DNA of 32,982 nt, taken from Gammaproteobacteria bacterium 42_54_T18. Its GTDB lineage: Bacteria > Pseudomonadota > Gammaproteobacteria > Pseudomonadales > Ketobacteraceae. How positions within the stretch are numbered: the first letter of the stretch is position 1; each line of letters starts with the position of its first letter. The position numbers were made by a program, and so were the translations under genes. This document shows positions 7,862 to 15,998 of this stretch, one piece after another. The notes under the pieces are model-generated. The model did no database searches. It saw nothing but the letters and a program-made list of their open reading frames with translations, and had not been told where the DNA came from. The stretch is taken from NCBI GenBank assembly GCA_002163245.1, contig MAAL01000058.1:1-32982 (forward strand), in the 5' to 3' direction.

Positions 7862-8324
7862 ATTATTGTAATTATATCCAAAATAAACAATACAATAGCT
7901 TAGCACTAACGATAAATCACTACCATATTAGTATAATAAATCAGCATGTTGGTATGTTGATTAAGGATCATAGGCGGGTATATGAGTTTTATCAGTAATA
8001 AAAAAATTCAATGAGTTAGGTGTTTTTAATAACAATGCATACATTGATTAGACATTATGGTGGAGTTTTAAAATAACCGTTTTATGTTAAATGTTAGCGT
8101 TTAGATATGACACTCCACTGGCAGCAAAGAGCTTTCAGAAGGCATAGGCTAATCTACCCTGACGGGCAACTGAGCCACCAGAGCCGCCACTCACGAAGTT
8201 GAATGGTCATTACTTCTTCGTGCACATTGGTTACTTTAGTATTAATTTATTTGCTATATATTTTCTAATTCTTCATTTTTTAAATTGTGAATAAGAATGA
8301 TATTTGATCGATTCTTAACATTAA
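7862..8324. other. Intergenic region with one copy of a dispersed repeat
   Basis: No gene is visible. The stretch is AT-rich and includes 8094-8139, a sequence that resembles 10286-10331 (shared TCCACTGGCAG followed by AAGAGCTT, with GTTAG and ATGA in register upstream). Nothing else is recognised. Confidence 0.4.
8094..8139 (+). repeat. Diverged dispersed repeat, copy 1
   Basis: It aligns without gaps to 10286-10331: GTTAG.G at the start, GA.ATGA, then TCCACTGGCAG..AAGAGCTT. Identity over the block is moderate (roughly two-thirds), highest in the TCCACTGGCAG core. The second copy sits just upstream of an integrase relic, so both may be scars of the same family of integrative element. Confidence 0.45.
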
Positions 8325-9905
8325 TTATTTATTACTCTGCTCATTATTAAAAAGATGAATTGTCTGTTCGGCAAATCCAGTACCTACCTTAGCGTAATAA
8401 TTAAAGACTACATCAACACCCGCAGCTAATAGCTCCGCTTCTTCGTCTTTATATCGAGCGACTCCAGCAGTTTTTCCCTGATAGTTAGCTAAACGAAGCT
8501 GTTTAACGACTTCCATAGCATCTTGGTAATTGGGAATTGCGAACATGATTAAATGTATTGGCGTAAGATCAGTATGGGACCAAAAATCTGGGTCTTCTGC
8601 GTCGGCCCCTATGACATTTCGGCCAAGTCGACTATGTTTTTCGACACGTTTTTTATCAACGTCTATACCGCAGACGTTTTTCTTCAGCTCATTTTTCAGG
8701 GTGTCATAGGCTCCGGTGCCTACACGGCCCATTCCAATAACTAACACTGAAGCATTTTTTGGCTGAGAAAACTGATCTTCGGTTAAACGTTCAGGTAGTT
8801 CGAAACGTTTGATTAAATCATTCCAGTTTTGGTATAACTCGTGTGCATTGATATTAATTACACTCGAGAATATAAAAGAAATAGCGACCGATACTGCCAT
8901 AATAACCAGCCACTCTTTGGCAATATAGCCTTGTGTTACACTCACCGAGCAGACAATTAAGCCAAATTCACTATAATTAGTTAAGCTTAAGGAAGATAAG
9001 AAAGCGGTTCGCGCCCGCAATTTAAGCCGTGCGAACCAAAGAAAAAATAGAACAGTCTTGAACGGCAGCGCGATCGCTATTATCAATGAGACACCAAGCA
9101 TGTCTAATGTGGGTAAAGCGGTAAATCCTATGGATAGAAAGAAGCCTATTAAAAACAAATCTTTAAAATGCAGGAGTGATTTTGCAAGCTCTATTGCTTT
9201 GTTGTGGTTACTCAACAAAGCGCCAATAGCTAATGCCCCCAGATGAGCTTCAAGTCCGACCAATTCAAACAGTTCGCTGCCAGTAAAAGCCAAAAAGAAA
9301 CCTGCTAAAGGAAGGACTTCACCATGACCGCTGCGATCGAGTAGTCTATAAAGAATGGGGGTCAATAATGGTAAGAACAACAAAGCAAATGCCCAGGCAG
9401 AAGGTGATTTATCGGTCACAAATGTAACAAATACAACCGCGGCAATATCCTGAATGATCAATATTCCAATCGTTACTTGTCCATGTCGGGCGCGCATTTC
9501 CCCTCTATCTTCGAGTACTTTAACCGCAAACACGGTACTACTGAAACTAACCGCGAATCCAATCAAAAGCGCTGATGTCCAGTCTAGTTCAATAAAATGA
9601 CTAAAGCCGATATAGGCTAAAAACATAGCATTTAAGAAGGTTAAAAACATGAAAGTGCTCATATGACCAACAGCACTAGCTAAGATTTCAGCCTTAAATA
9701 GACTTTTGATATTTAGTTTCAAGCCGATAGTAAAAAGTAAAAGCGATACACCAACGTCTGCTAGCGAGTTTAAAGATGAATCTGCCTCAATACCAATCGC
9801 GTGCAATCCAAACCCTGCAGCAAGATAACCGATGAGAGGGGGGAAGTTGATTTGTTTGACTAAGAAACCACAACTAAAAGCAATTGCAATCCAAACATAA
9901 TCCAT
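8325..9905 (-). CDS. CPA2 cation:proton antiporter with RCK (TrkA-N) domain, KefB/YbaL-like
   Basis: A 526-residue protein with a Na+/H+ exchanger membrane domain (about residues 1-365, 11-13 hydrophobic segments; conserved stretches FPPLIGYLAAGFGLH, FSSTVFAVKVLEDRGE, ILIIQDIAAVVFV, GALAIGALLSNH, LFLIGFFLSIGF) followed by a cytoplasmic RCK_N domain with a Rossmann NAD-binding motif, VIGMGRVGTGAYD, and the strand-end acid GIDVD. Members exchange K+ or Na+ for H+ across the inner membrane, gated by nucleotide or glutathione ligands. It starts at ATG 9905 (MDYVWIAIAFSCGFL). It lies in the same direction as the CNNM gene but 460 bp apart, so probably separately transcribed. Both suggest an ion-homeostasis cargo segment. 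The exact subfamily and cation are not decided by the sequence. Confidence 0.88.
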   Translation of the reverse strand: MDYVWIAIAFSCGFLVKQINFPPLIGYLAAGFGLHAIGIEADSSLNSLADVGVSLLLFTIGLKLNIKSLFKAEILASAVGHMSTFMFLTFLNAMFLAYIGFSHFIELDWTSALLIGFAVSFSSTVFAVKVLEDRGEMRARHGQVTIGILIIQDIAAVVFVTFVTDKSPSAWAFALLFLPLLTPILYRLLDRSGHGEVLPLAGFFLAFTGSELFELVGLEAHLGALAIGALLSNHNKAIELAKSLLHFKDLFLIGFFLSIGFTALPTLDMLGVSLIIAIALPFKTVLFFLWFARLKLRARTAFLSSLSLTNYSEFGLIVCSVSVTQGYIAKEWLVIMAVSVAISFIFSSVININAHELYQNWNDLIKRFELPERLTEDQFSQPKNASVLVIGMGRVGTGAYDTLKNELKKNVCGIDVDKKRVEKHSRLGRNVIGADAEDPDFWSHTDLTPIHLIMFAIPNYQDAMEVVKQLRLANYQGKTAGVARYKDEEAELLAAGVDVVFNYYAKVGTGFAEQTIHLFNNEQSNK

Positions 9906-10377
9906 AAATTATAATGCCTATGCAATTGGTAATAAGAGCTTAAGACAATAACGGTATTATCACACTTCACTTAGCATTTAACTCAATGAGCAAGTAAAAT
10001 TGATTCGTGCTTGTTAGACGCTCGAGTATAGGAAATACAGCCACAACAGTCTTATTGTAGGACAATCTAATTAAAGACGCTAAGGCCGAAGTCAATAGAA
10101 ATAAAATATTGCTAGGTCTCTAAGTGTGACACTACGGGGGAAATAGGTGCCTGTACTGATTAATTCCGCTTTAGTTTCACATTTTAGTCAACTATTATTC
10201 ACCGCTAATGCTCTGTTATTGATACAAAAACTAATCCAGATTCAATTCTGGCCAGTTGATGTTAATGTCTTCAAATTGTCAAAAGTTAGTGCTCTGAGAT
10301 GAAATTCCACTGGCAGTTAAGAGCTTGAAGCTCACAATCGACCATACTTAGTTCTCCATTAATAACGGAGATCTATC
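9906..10377. other. Intergenic region upstream of integrase relic
   Basis: No open frame of note. It probably contains the promoter of the antiporter gene near 9906-9990 and, at 10286-10331, the second copy of the dispersed repeat. A GGAG about 6 nt before ATG 10378 is the old ribosome binding site of the integrase. Confidence 0.4.
10286..10331 (+). repeat. Diverged dispersed repeat, copy 2
   Basis: Partner of 8094-8139; here the core reads TTCCACTGGCAGTTAAGAGC. It lies about 50-90 bp upstream of the decayed integrase start. Confidence 0.45.
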
Positions 10378-10809
10378 ATGTTTACTTTAACCGTTTATAA
10401 ACCAACTGAGCCTTGGAACAAAAACAAAATTGTTGGGCAAAAATTACCGCTTAAGCTTCAACAAATTTGGGCAATCAGAATCAGACTAGAATTAGTAAAT
10501 AATCTAAGAGATCTTGCACTTTTTAACCTTGCTATTGATAGTAAATTAAGAGGATGAGATTTAGTAACTCTGAAAATAAGGGATATTGCCCACGGAAAAA
10601 CTATTCAATCACGAGCTATTATTGTTCAAAAAAAGACAGGATTACCCGTTCAATTTGAACTTACCGCTCTAGGCTAAGTTGCCCATACAGCTATTAAACC
10701 TAAGGTCAGCTTTTGGCTAACTGCGGAAGGTTTTGTGTTGATACCAGTAGCTTCCGCTTAGCGCACAAATGGCTCGCAACAGATAGGGTGCAATCATCCA
10801 GAGATCTGA
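10378..10809 (+). pseudogene. Tyrosine integrase relic, truncated by IS4-family element
   Basis: From ATG 10378 the frame reads MFTLTVYKPTEPWNKNKIVG, then LPLKLQQIWAIRIRLELVNN and LRDLALFNLAIDSKLRG. This is the conserved start of a widespread proteobacterial tyrosine integrase of about 200 residues. TGA at 10555 replaces the Cys/Arg codon before DLVTLKIRDIAHG, and homologous sequence goes on in the same frame (IIVQKKTGLPVQFEL) to a second stop near 10676 and further decayed pieces (TNGSQQIG). The catalytic C-terminal half (H-x-x-R, Tyr) is absent, cut off where the IS4-family element begins. Dead gene. Confidence 0.82.
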
Positions 10810-12260
10810 AGTATATCACCCGACGTGATTTTCAACTCGTTGCACTTGTTTTGCCCCTTGAGGCACTTCTCCATTTTCTCAAAGGCCTTCTAGACACCCG
10901 TGGTTCGTGCCGACCTCGGCGAATTTTCTGACGAATACGTGAAATACCTTGAATTAAATTATCTAGCCAATAACACCTTATTAAATTGATTGAATAAACC
11001 AATTTAACCAAGCTACGCCCCAATACAAGTAAACAATTTTTAAAGTTTATTTTTTCCCGTGCAAACTCACCACAGAAGTCTTTCCAGTAATTATCTTGTG
11101 ATTTTATCGTTATCGATTTGTCTTTAGACAAATCTGGTAAATGCTTATTCGCTTCATTTTCAAATATACGTGCAATGTTGAGCATTAATAGATGTGCATA
11201 ACATTCTTGTAAAACACCACGCTCTGAATGACTGTGAAAATCCTCAATACCTATGAACTCTTTAGATATTTTATATAATTCTTCAATCCCCCACCTTGCA
11301 TGATAAGCCTTTGACAACGCAGTTATTGAATATTTTGCATCAAATAATGTGGTGCTACAGACATAGGTCTCATCATTGATAACATATTTTATTAATCGCA
11401 ATTTAATAGGCTCAAGTTCAATCTTATGACCTTGTTTTTCACTCGCATACTTAACGGCTAACGATGGCTTATAAGTAATAATGTCATCAACGCTATCGCT
11501 AGACCAAAAATTTTTAACGGCTTTATTCACGTTTCCACTTTGCATCCTACAAATTAAATGGATCCCTTTTTCAATCGCCTTTGATAACACTAAATAGCTA
11601 AAGTAACCTCGGTCTAATACGATAACATCATTACTTTTTAAACGTTCCATATGTGCTAAAAGGCAAGTTCGTTCACATCTATCAGCACTGAGTATACCGT
11701 CATAAACGAAGCTGCTTCCTAGGTGATAAAGTGTGCTAAGCAACCCTTGAGGGTAATACTGGTCTTGATTAGGTGTTTTATAACCTGATTTTAATAGTTT
11801 TCGAGGTAGATTTATTTTACAACCATCGACACCAAACACTCGATGCTCATGCCATAATGTAGGTGATATTGTTTTTCTTGATGGGCGATTAGTTCTTGGT
11901 TAATTGTAGTGAAAATATCCTCTGGCATTTTTTGCCTTGCTTCACAAACCGTCGATGCTGAAACAGGGGCTAGCTTAAGTGACCATAGCGCTTCATTTTC
12001 CCATAATTCAGCAAGAACACTTGAGTAACCCTGTTTATTTTTACTCATGACAAGTTTAAGAATAAAAATAATAAGGAGGTGTGTATCAATAATACGCTTA
12101 CGTTTTATCCAAATATTATCAAAGTCATTACATGCAGATTTTATAATAAGGGCAATAGGGCTCCAAAAATCAACAGGGGTAACTTTATTTTTAAACATTA
12201 TCAACAGCTAAGTAGGTTTTAAAGTCCTTATTATACTTTCAATCCTTAACCGAATGCCAT
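10810..12260 (-). mobile_element. IS4-family insertion sequence, ends approximate
   Basis: One transposase gene on the minus strand in about 1.45 kb, typical for IS4 members. I could not fix the terminal repeats. A possible imperfect pair is GATCTGAAGTATATCA near 10803 against GATTGAAAGTATAATA read on the minus strand near 12230-12245 (11 of 16 identical). The left boundary coincides with the loss of integrase homology, so the IS landed in, or next to, the integrase gene. Confidence 0.6.
10832..12198 (-). pseudogene. IS4-family DDE transposase with one frameshift
   Basis: The N-terminal part (ATG 12198, MFKNKVTPVDFWSPIALI...) and C-terminal part (ending at 10832) lie in different frames that cross near 11850-11860. 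Joining them as LHY...LWHEHRVFGVDGCKIN restores the family sequence and implies a 1-base deletion. Catalytic residues are present: first Asp in VFGVDGCKINLPRK, second Asp in VIVLDRGYFSYLVL, and the IS4 YREK signature Y-x2-R-x3-E-x6-K in AYHARWGIEELYKISK. The C-terminus is Arg-rich (RRGRHEPRVSRRPLRKW). As it stands the transposase is split and probably inactive, unless the shift is a sequencing error. Confidence 0.87.
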
Positions 12261-12359
12261 TGATGGGCACAAATCCCCAAGAACTGGTTATTTAATGCGT
12301 TTACTTTTATTTCATGTAATAGGATGAAAACTAACAACACTCTAACAGTTTGACTACTA

Positions 12360-12478
12360 TTCACCCGAACGAGTGAAAAAATGATTATTCCAAGCTACTA
12401 TATATATAATTCACTCATACGAGTGAAAAATGGTTGTTATAAACTGTTGTAGGGATATAATTCCCTCATACGAGTGAA
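12360..12478. promoter_or_regulatory. Three operators upstream of hipB
   Basis: The inverted repeat TTCACTC-N4-GAGTGAA occurs at 12360-12377 (one arm changed to TTCACCC), 12410-12427 (perfect) and 12461-12478 (TTCCCTC arm). Starts are 50 and 51 bp apart, close to five helical turns, so bound repressor dimers would lie on nearly the same face. The last two flank the probable promoter and the final one ends 12 bp before the hipB ATG. HipB proteins repress their own operon through such repeated palindromes, so HipB (and HipA-HipB) autoregulation is the likely role. Confidence 0.8.
12434..12461 (+). promoter_or_regulatory. Probable hipBA promoter
   Basis: TTGTTA (12434-12439) and TATAAT (12456-12461) are separated by 16 bp, between operators 2 and 3, so repressor binding would block polymerase directly. 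A second TATAAT at 12405-12410 overlaps the edge of operator 2 and might serve a weaker start. Confidence 0.55.
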
Positions 12479-12490
12479 AAAAGGGTGGCT

Positions 12491-12772
12491 ATGGAATTAA
12501 AAATAAAATCTGTGCAGCAGCTAGGTCAGTTAAGTCGAGCTGTAAGAAAAAGCCAAGGATTAGATCAAACTACGGCGGCAATCTTTTCTGGCAGTGCCAA
12601 AAATTTTGTTAGTCAGTTTGAAAATGGGAAGTCATCAGTAGAGATTGGCCGCGTATTCGATTTGCTTGAAAATTTAGGTGTTGAATTGTCAGTTAATGTC
12701 TCGGTACCTATAGATCCAGAAAATAAAGAAAAATTATTAAAATCCCTTGATAAATTAGGTTTTGATGTATGA
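12491..12772 (+). CDS. hipB: HipB-type antitoxin, XRE-family DNA-binding protein
   Basis: A 93-residue protein with a helix-turn-helix of the Cro/CI (XRE) type over residues 8-66: LGQLSRAVRKSQGLDQTTAA, then FSGSAKNFVSQFENGKSS, followed by FDLLENLGVELSV. HipB neutralises the HipA kinase by complex formation and represses the operon. The chosen start is ATG 12491, preceded by AGGGTGG; a GTG two codons upstream (12485) is possible but sits in the ribosome binding region. It ends in TGA that overlaps the hipA start (ATGA), indicating translational coupling. Three palindromes upstream are its probable operators. Confidence 0.85.
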   Translation: MELKIKSVQQLGQLSRAVRKSQGLDQTTAAIFSGSAKNFVSQFENGKSSVEIGRVFDLLENLGVELSVNVSVPIDPENKEKLLKSLDKLGFDV

Positions 12773-14073
12773 GTGAAGAAAGTGGTGTTCGCAAGCTTAA
12801 CGTCTATGTGAACGATGCTCTGGTTGGAGTCTTAAAAGATATAGGGAATATTTGGTCTTTTGAATATGATGATAATTGGGTCTCAAATAAACAAGCATTT
12901 TCGCTTTGTCCTGATATACCTCTAGAAATGGGAGAGCAGATTGATGGAAGTACAACCAGGCCTATTCAGCATTTTTTTGATAATTTACTACCCGAAGAAA
13001 ATGCGAGAAAACTCCTTGCCAAAGATCTAGATATTAAAGATGAGACTGATACCTTTTTGTTATTGCAAAAGTCAGGAAAGGAATCAGCGGGTGCTTTAAC
13101 CTTGCTACCTGAAGGCGTTGGAATACCTGACAGGCAAGTTGAAAGTTTGACCGGTGAACAAATATCGGAACGCATTGCTAACTTGCCTAAAGCCCCGTTA
13201 AACAACAAAGAACATAAGCGAATGTCACTTGCGGGGGCACAGCATAAAATGTTGGTGGTCGTTCAAAAGGGCCAGTTTTATGAGCCAAATATAGCCATGC
13301 CCTCAACTCATATATTAAAGCCGGACCATTCGGAGCCTAATGATTACTGGCAAACAACGATGAATGAATGGTTCATCATGACATTGGCAGATAAAGTAGG
13401 CCTTGACGTGCCTAACGTACTAATTAGATATACCCCTGAACCTGTATATGTAATTGAAAGGTTTGATCGTCTAGGAAAATACCCTGATCATCTAAGATTG
13501 CATATCATTGATGCGTGTCAGTTGCTGGGTCTGAGCAAGAGCTCAAAATATTCGTCCTCTAACAGTGAGATTTATAACAAGTTTATAAGTAAGGCAAGAC
13601 CAAGAGCAGTAGTTGTTACTAGAGTTTATCAATGGGTTCTTTTCAATTTATTGATTGGGAACGCTGATGCACATCTAAAAAATGTAAGTTTTTATCAAAC
13701 TGCTAACGGGGCGCAATTAGCGCCATTCTATGATCTGCTAAGTACATTAATATATGAAAAACGAAACTCAAATATATTAAGAGAACCATTATCAATCCCT
13801 ATTGGTACCAAGACTACTTTTGAAGATGTAACCTTTTATGATTTATCATTATTTGCTAGTAGTATAGGGCTTCCAGTTAAGGTAATGAAAAAAGTCACTC
13901 TGGATATGTGCAATGATATACAAGTAAACTTTGATGCTTTATATTTACTTGTATCTAAGCAAGCCCCTAGAATAGAATTGCCAGGTGAACTCCGTATGTT
14001 AAGAGAGATTAATTATAAGGTGTTACAACCAATATTGAGTAAAATTACTTGTTCAATGAGTCAGTTAAGCTAG
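12769..14073 (+). CDS. hipA: HipA-type serine/threonine kinase toxin
   Basis: 434 residues, the usual HipA length. An N-terminal HipA domain (VNDALVGVLKDIGN..., ENARKLLAKDLDI) is followed by the kinase-like C-lobe: MSLAGAQHKMLVVV (nucleotide-binding loop), STHILKPDH, NEWFIMTLADKVGLDVPNV, YVIERFDR, the catalytic-loop GNADAHLKNVSFY with its Asp and Asn, and the metal-binding Asp in LAPFYDLLST. E. coli HipA phosphorylates glutamyl-tRNA synthetase and drives growth arrest and persistence; relatives hit other targets. Nothing looks broken. Next to a partition and replication module, the pair could act as a plasmid addiction system (inference). Confidence 0.88.
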   Translation: MSEESGVRKLNVYVNDALVGVLKDIGNIWSFEYDDNWVSNKQAFSLCPDIPLEMGEQIDGSTTRPIQHFFDNLLPEENARKLLAKDLDIKDETDTFLLLQKSGKESAGALTLLPEGVGIPDRQVESLTGEQISERIANLPKAPLNNKEHKRMSLAGAQHKMLVVVQKGQFYEPNIAMPSTHILKPDHSEPNDYWQTTMNEWFIMTLADKVGLDVPNVLIRYTPEPVYVIERFDRLGKYPDHLRLHIIDACQLLGLSKSSKYSSSNSEIYNKFISKARPRAVVVTRVYQWVLFNLLIGNADAHLKNVSFYQTANGAQLAPFYDLLSTLIYEKRNSNILREPLSIPIGTKTTFEDVTFYDLSLFASSIGLPVKVMKKVTLDMCNDIQVNFDALYLLVSKQAPRIELPGELRMLREINYKVLQPILSKITCSMSQLS

Positions 14074-14428
14074 TTCTAGTCGGCTTATAGATATCTTAAA
14101 CTGCATTCCACCTTTTAATATTGCTAAGTACCGGCTGTCTGAATCTACAGGTATAAATATTTTACAACGATCACAACCTTATCCGAGTCAAATACAAACG
14201 GATGACGTTGTTGCTCATATTATGCTAAATACTTACCGTAGCTCTTATGAAATCATTGAGTAAATATTGAAAATTCATGAGCCTTAGGCTTGAATAAATG
14301 GCTTCATCAACACACCTTTAGCTACAAGTATCCTAAAGGTGTACCTCATAAGTAAGATAAACAAAATTTTTGATAAAGATGCATATTTAGGCTGCTCTCT
14401 GAACAGCGGGATTATGACGGCCATCATT
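14074..14428. other. Spacer with IS scars between hipA and the terminator-like sites
   Basis: No intact gene. A short open stretch around 14130-14262 (RLSESTGINILQRSQPYPSQ... ending TAG/TAA) is unrecognised, and 14284-14355 is an IS630-like scrap. No clear hipA terminator is visible. Confidence 0.4.
14284..14355 (+). pseudogene. IS630-family transposase scrap
   Basis: Twenty-three codons, LGLNKWLHQHTFSYKYPKGV followed by PHK and a stop, match the helix-turn-helix linker region of IS630-type transposases (typical form: ...KWLHQHGFSYKKPKGVP...). Nothing of the DDE domain remains on either side. Confidence 0.55.
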
Positions 14429-14441
14429 ATTATCCCACACC
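14429..14441 (-). promoter_or_regulatory. Ter-like 13-bp motif A, inverted orientation
   Basis: On the minus strand this reads GGTGTGGGATAAT, identical to motifs B and C. The extended match with B includes the preceding G and the following A-T. Orientation is opposite to B and C. See the Tus-like gene. Confidence 0.6.
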
Positions 14442-14532
14442 CAAAAGATTATACTTTAAAAAAGGGTGCTCCTTCTAACTCTTATGCATTACTAATAAAA
14501 GAAATAGTTCTTCAATAAAAAGTTAGTCTTAG

Positions 14533-14545
14533 GGTGTGGGATAAT
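14533..14545 (+). promoter_or_regulatory. Ter-like 13-bp motif B
   Basis: GGTGTGGGATAAT on the plus strand, 104 bp from motif A and 64 bp before motif C. It lies upstream of the Tus-like gene, probably around its promoter. Confidence 0.6.
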
Positions 14546-14596
14546 ATTTATTGATGAAAATGCAGTACTAAACTATAATAAAACTTACCTTTTTTT

Positions 14597-14609
14597 GGTG
14601 TGGGATAAT
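14597..14609 (+). promoter_or_regulatory. Ter-like 13-bp motif C overlapping the translation start region
   Basis: GGTGTGGGATAAT ends 3 bp before ATG 14613, where a ribosome binding site would be. A bound protein here would block transcription of the gene. In E. coli the TerB site likewise lies at the tus promoter and mediates autorepression. Core bases TGT-G-A recall the E. coli Ter core, but overall similarity to it is low. Confidence 0.6.
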
Positions 14610-14612
14610 TAG

Positions 14613-15521
14613 ATGGAAGAGTTAATAGTAAAAAAAATTGTTGATGATATAACACTGCTTAAATCCGCTATCAGTAATCTATGTTCTTCACTCAATCAAA
14701 GTAAAGTTAAAGCAGCAATCTTAACTCAAAGTTTTACCGATATTGAGCTTATTGAAGATCTCTCTATTCCTTACAGCAATTTCTATTATGACGATGAAGA
14801 TCAAGATGGTAACAAAGTTAATACCTATTATGGTTATATTTGTTGTCCAAGCAGTGAAAAAATAATTGACGAAGTAACGTTAGTTAATATGATGAAAGTG
14901 AATATTTCTAACTCAATAAAAAAGTTGAGACTGTTTTATAAATCGAACCCGCCAATATTTAATAAAATTATTGCTACGGTTGATCCAATCGGTAGAGTAA
15001 ATCTGAAAGAACTAACTCGACTCATAGTTTTGATTGAGTCCGATAACTCCCCTATTAAAAAAGTTTCGTTCCAACCAGAAATTATTAACAAAGGAAAAGG
15101 ACGTTGTTTAACCGGAAGTGAAATTAAATTTGTGATTAACAATTATTTTGAAGGTGTTGAAGGAAGATACGCACAAGATTTAAAACAGCTAAACAGAATT
15201 AAAAGTAATGAGCTACTTTCACCTATTGGAGCAGAAAGAAGAAAATGCAGAGTTAATATAAGTTCAGCAGATAAAACGTTCAAAGGTAAGTATTGTTCGA
15301 TTCCAATTATCATTTTAAGTAAACCATCTACTCATTTTAAAACTAACCTGCATTCTATTTTTGAAAAGTCATTTAAGAAAATTAGAGTTGATCAACAATT
15401 AGAAGAAGTACCGTTTCTAGCATTTAGATCGTTCACCAGAAAAAAAATGGGCTTTAAAACCTTTCTGTCTAACGATGATCTTGAAGAAAGAGCAGATTAT
15501 TTAAATTCTGCTTTTATTTAA
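14613..15521 (+). CDS. Tus-like replication-terminator (Ter-binding) protein
   Basis: 302 residues, close to E. coli Tus (309). Aligned by eye with Tus it matches in order: an N-terminal heptad-like helix (IVDDITLLKSAISNLCSSLN), GYICCPSSEKIIDEVTLVNM against GVLCYQ...LSQAALVSHI, PIGRVNLKELTRLIVLIES against LPGLITLNAYRTLTVLHDP, a basic linker plus helix (INKGKGRCLTGSEIKFVI against ANKHIIKNLHRDEVLAQL), and ERRKCRVNISSADKTFKGKY then CSIPIIIL against the interdomain DNA-binding strands RPVKVQPIARVWYKGDQ...CPTPLIAL. Tus stops replication forks with polarity at Ter sites and represses its own gene. Three copies of a 13-bp motif precede this gene, one touching its start. The gene points toward the plasmid origin. 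Identity is low, so the family call is probable rather than certain; another origin-linked DNA-binding protein is the alternative. Confidence 0.65.
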   Translation: MEELIVKKIVDDITLLKSAISNLCSSLNQSKVKAAILTQSFTDIELIEDLSIPYSNFYYDDEDQDGNKVNTYYGYICCPSSEKIIDEVTLVNMMKVNISNSIKKLRLFYKSNPPIFNKIIATVDPIGRVNLKELTRLIVLIESDNSPIKKVSFQPEIINKGKGRCLTGSEIKFVINNYFEGVEGRYAQDLKQLNRIKSNELLSPIGAERRKCRVNISSADKTFKGKYCSIPIIILSKPSTHFKTNLHSIFEKSFKKIRVDQQLEEVPFLAFRSFTRKKMGFKTFLSNDDLEERADYLNSAFI

Positions 15522-15734
15522 CCACTGATAATTTGTGTGAACAGCTTTTACTGTATCTTGTTTTTAAACTATTCAATAAATAACTTTTATTATTAGAGCT
15601 TTCTTATAATATGTTAGAGACTTTATTTATTTTGAATTAGAATAATAGTTAACAATAGTTAATAAATTAGTTATTAAGTTAATACGTTACGTTTATTGAA
15701 ACCCACATTTTTAAAGGCTTTAACTACCTACTGT
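15522..15734. other. AT-rich spacer left of the origin
   Basis: No gene or clear hairpin. The sequence is very AT-rich with repeated TTAATAAATTAGTTA-like stretches near 15640-15690 and may contribute to origin melting. Confidence 0.35.
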
Positions 15735-15924
15735 GTGTTTAATACCTCGATATCTTGTGATTAAAAACCCGATATGTTGTGTTTAATAGCGTGATTAAAA
15801 CCACGATCATTTGTGGTTAAAACCACGTACCAAGTGTGATCAGAACCCCGAGCTTACCGTGATCAAAACCTCGATATAATTCACAGCATATACACACCTT
15901 AATAACAGGTTTTTGCACCGTTTT

Positions 15925-15933
15925 TGTTGATAA
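15925..15933 (-). promoter_or_regulatory. Possible DnaA box
   Basis: On the minus strand TTATCAACA differs by one base from the DnaA box TTATCCACA. It lies inside the origin just before iteron 8. A single near-match can occur by chance. Confidence 0.35.
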
Positions 15934-15977
15934 ATCTGTGTTTAAAACCCCGAATGCCTACAAAATAATAAATATAT

Positions 15978-15998
15978 AATAACATACCGTATGTTATT
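15978..15998. promoter_or_regulatory. 21-bp palindrome in origin, shared with parA promoter
   Basis: AATAACATAC-C-GTATGTTATT has perfect 10-bp arms. The same half-sites AACATAC and GTATGTT, with a 13-bp spacer, overlap the parA promoter at 19417-19443. A common regulator of partition and replication is the simplest explanation. Confidence 0.6.

Noticed and set aside
12230-12245. Outward or inward promoter TATAAT at the right end of the IS4-family element
   Set aside because: A TATAAT is present on the minus strand, but no acceptable -35 box stands 16-18 bp upstream.
12360-12478. Regularly spaced repeats as a small CRISPR array
   Set aside because: Repeats are short palindromes with 32-33 bp spacers but only three copies, lie in a promoter, and no cas genes are present; operators explain them better.
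15735-15875. Iterons as CRISPR or satellite repeats
   Set aside because: 17-bp units with 5-6 bp spacers beside a plasmid initiator gene fit an origin and not CRISPR.
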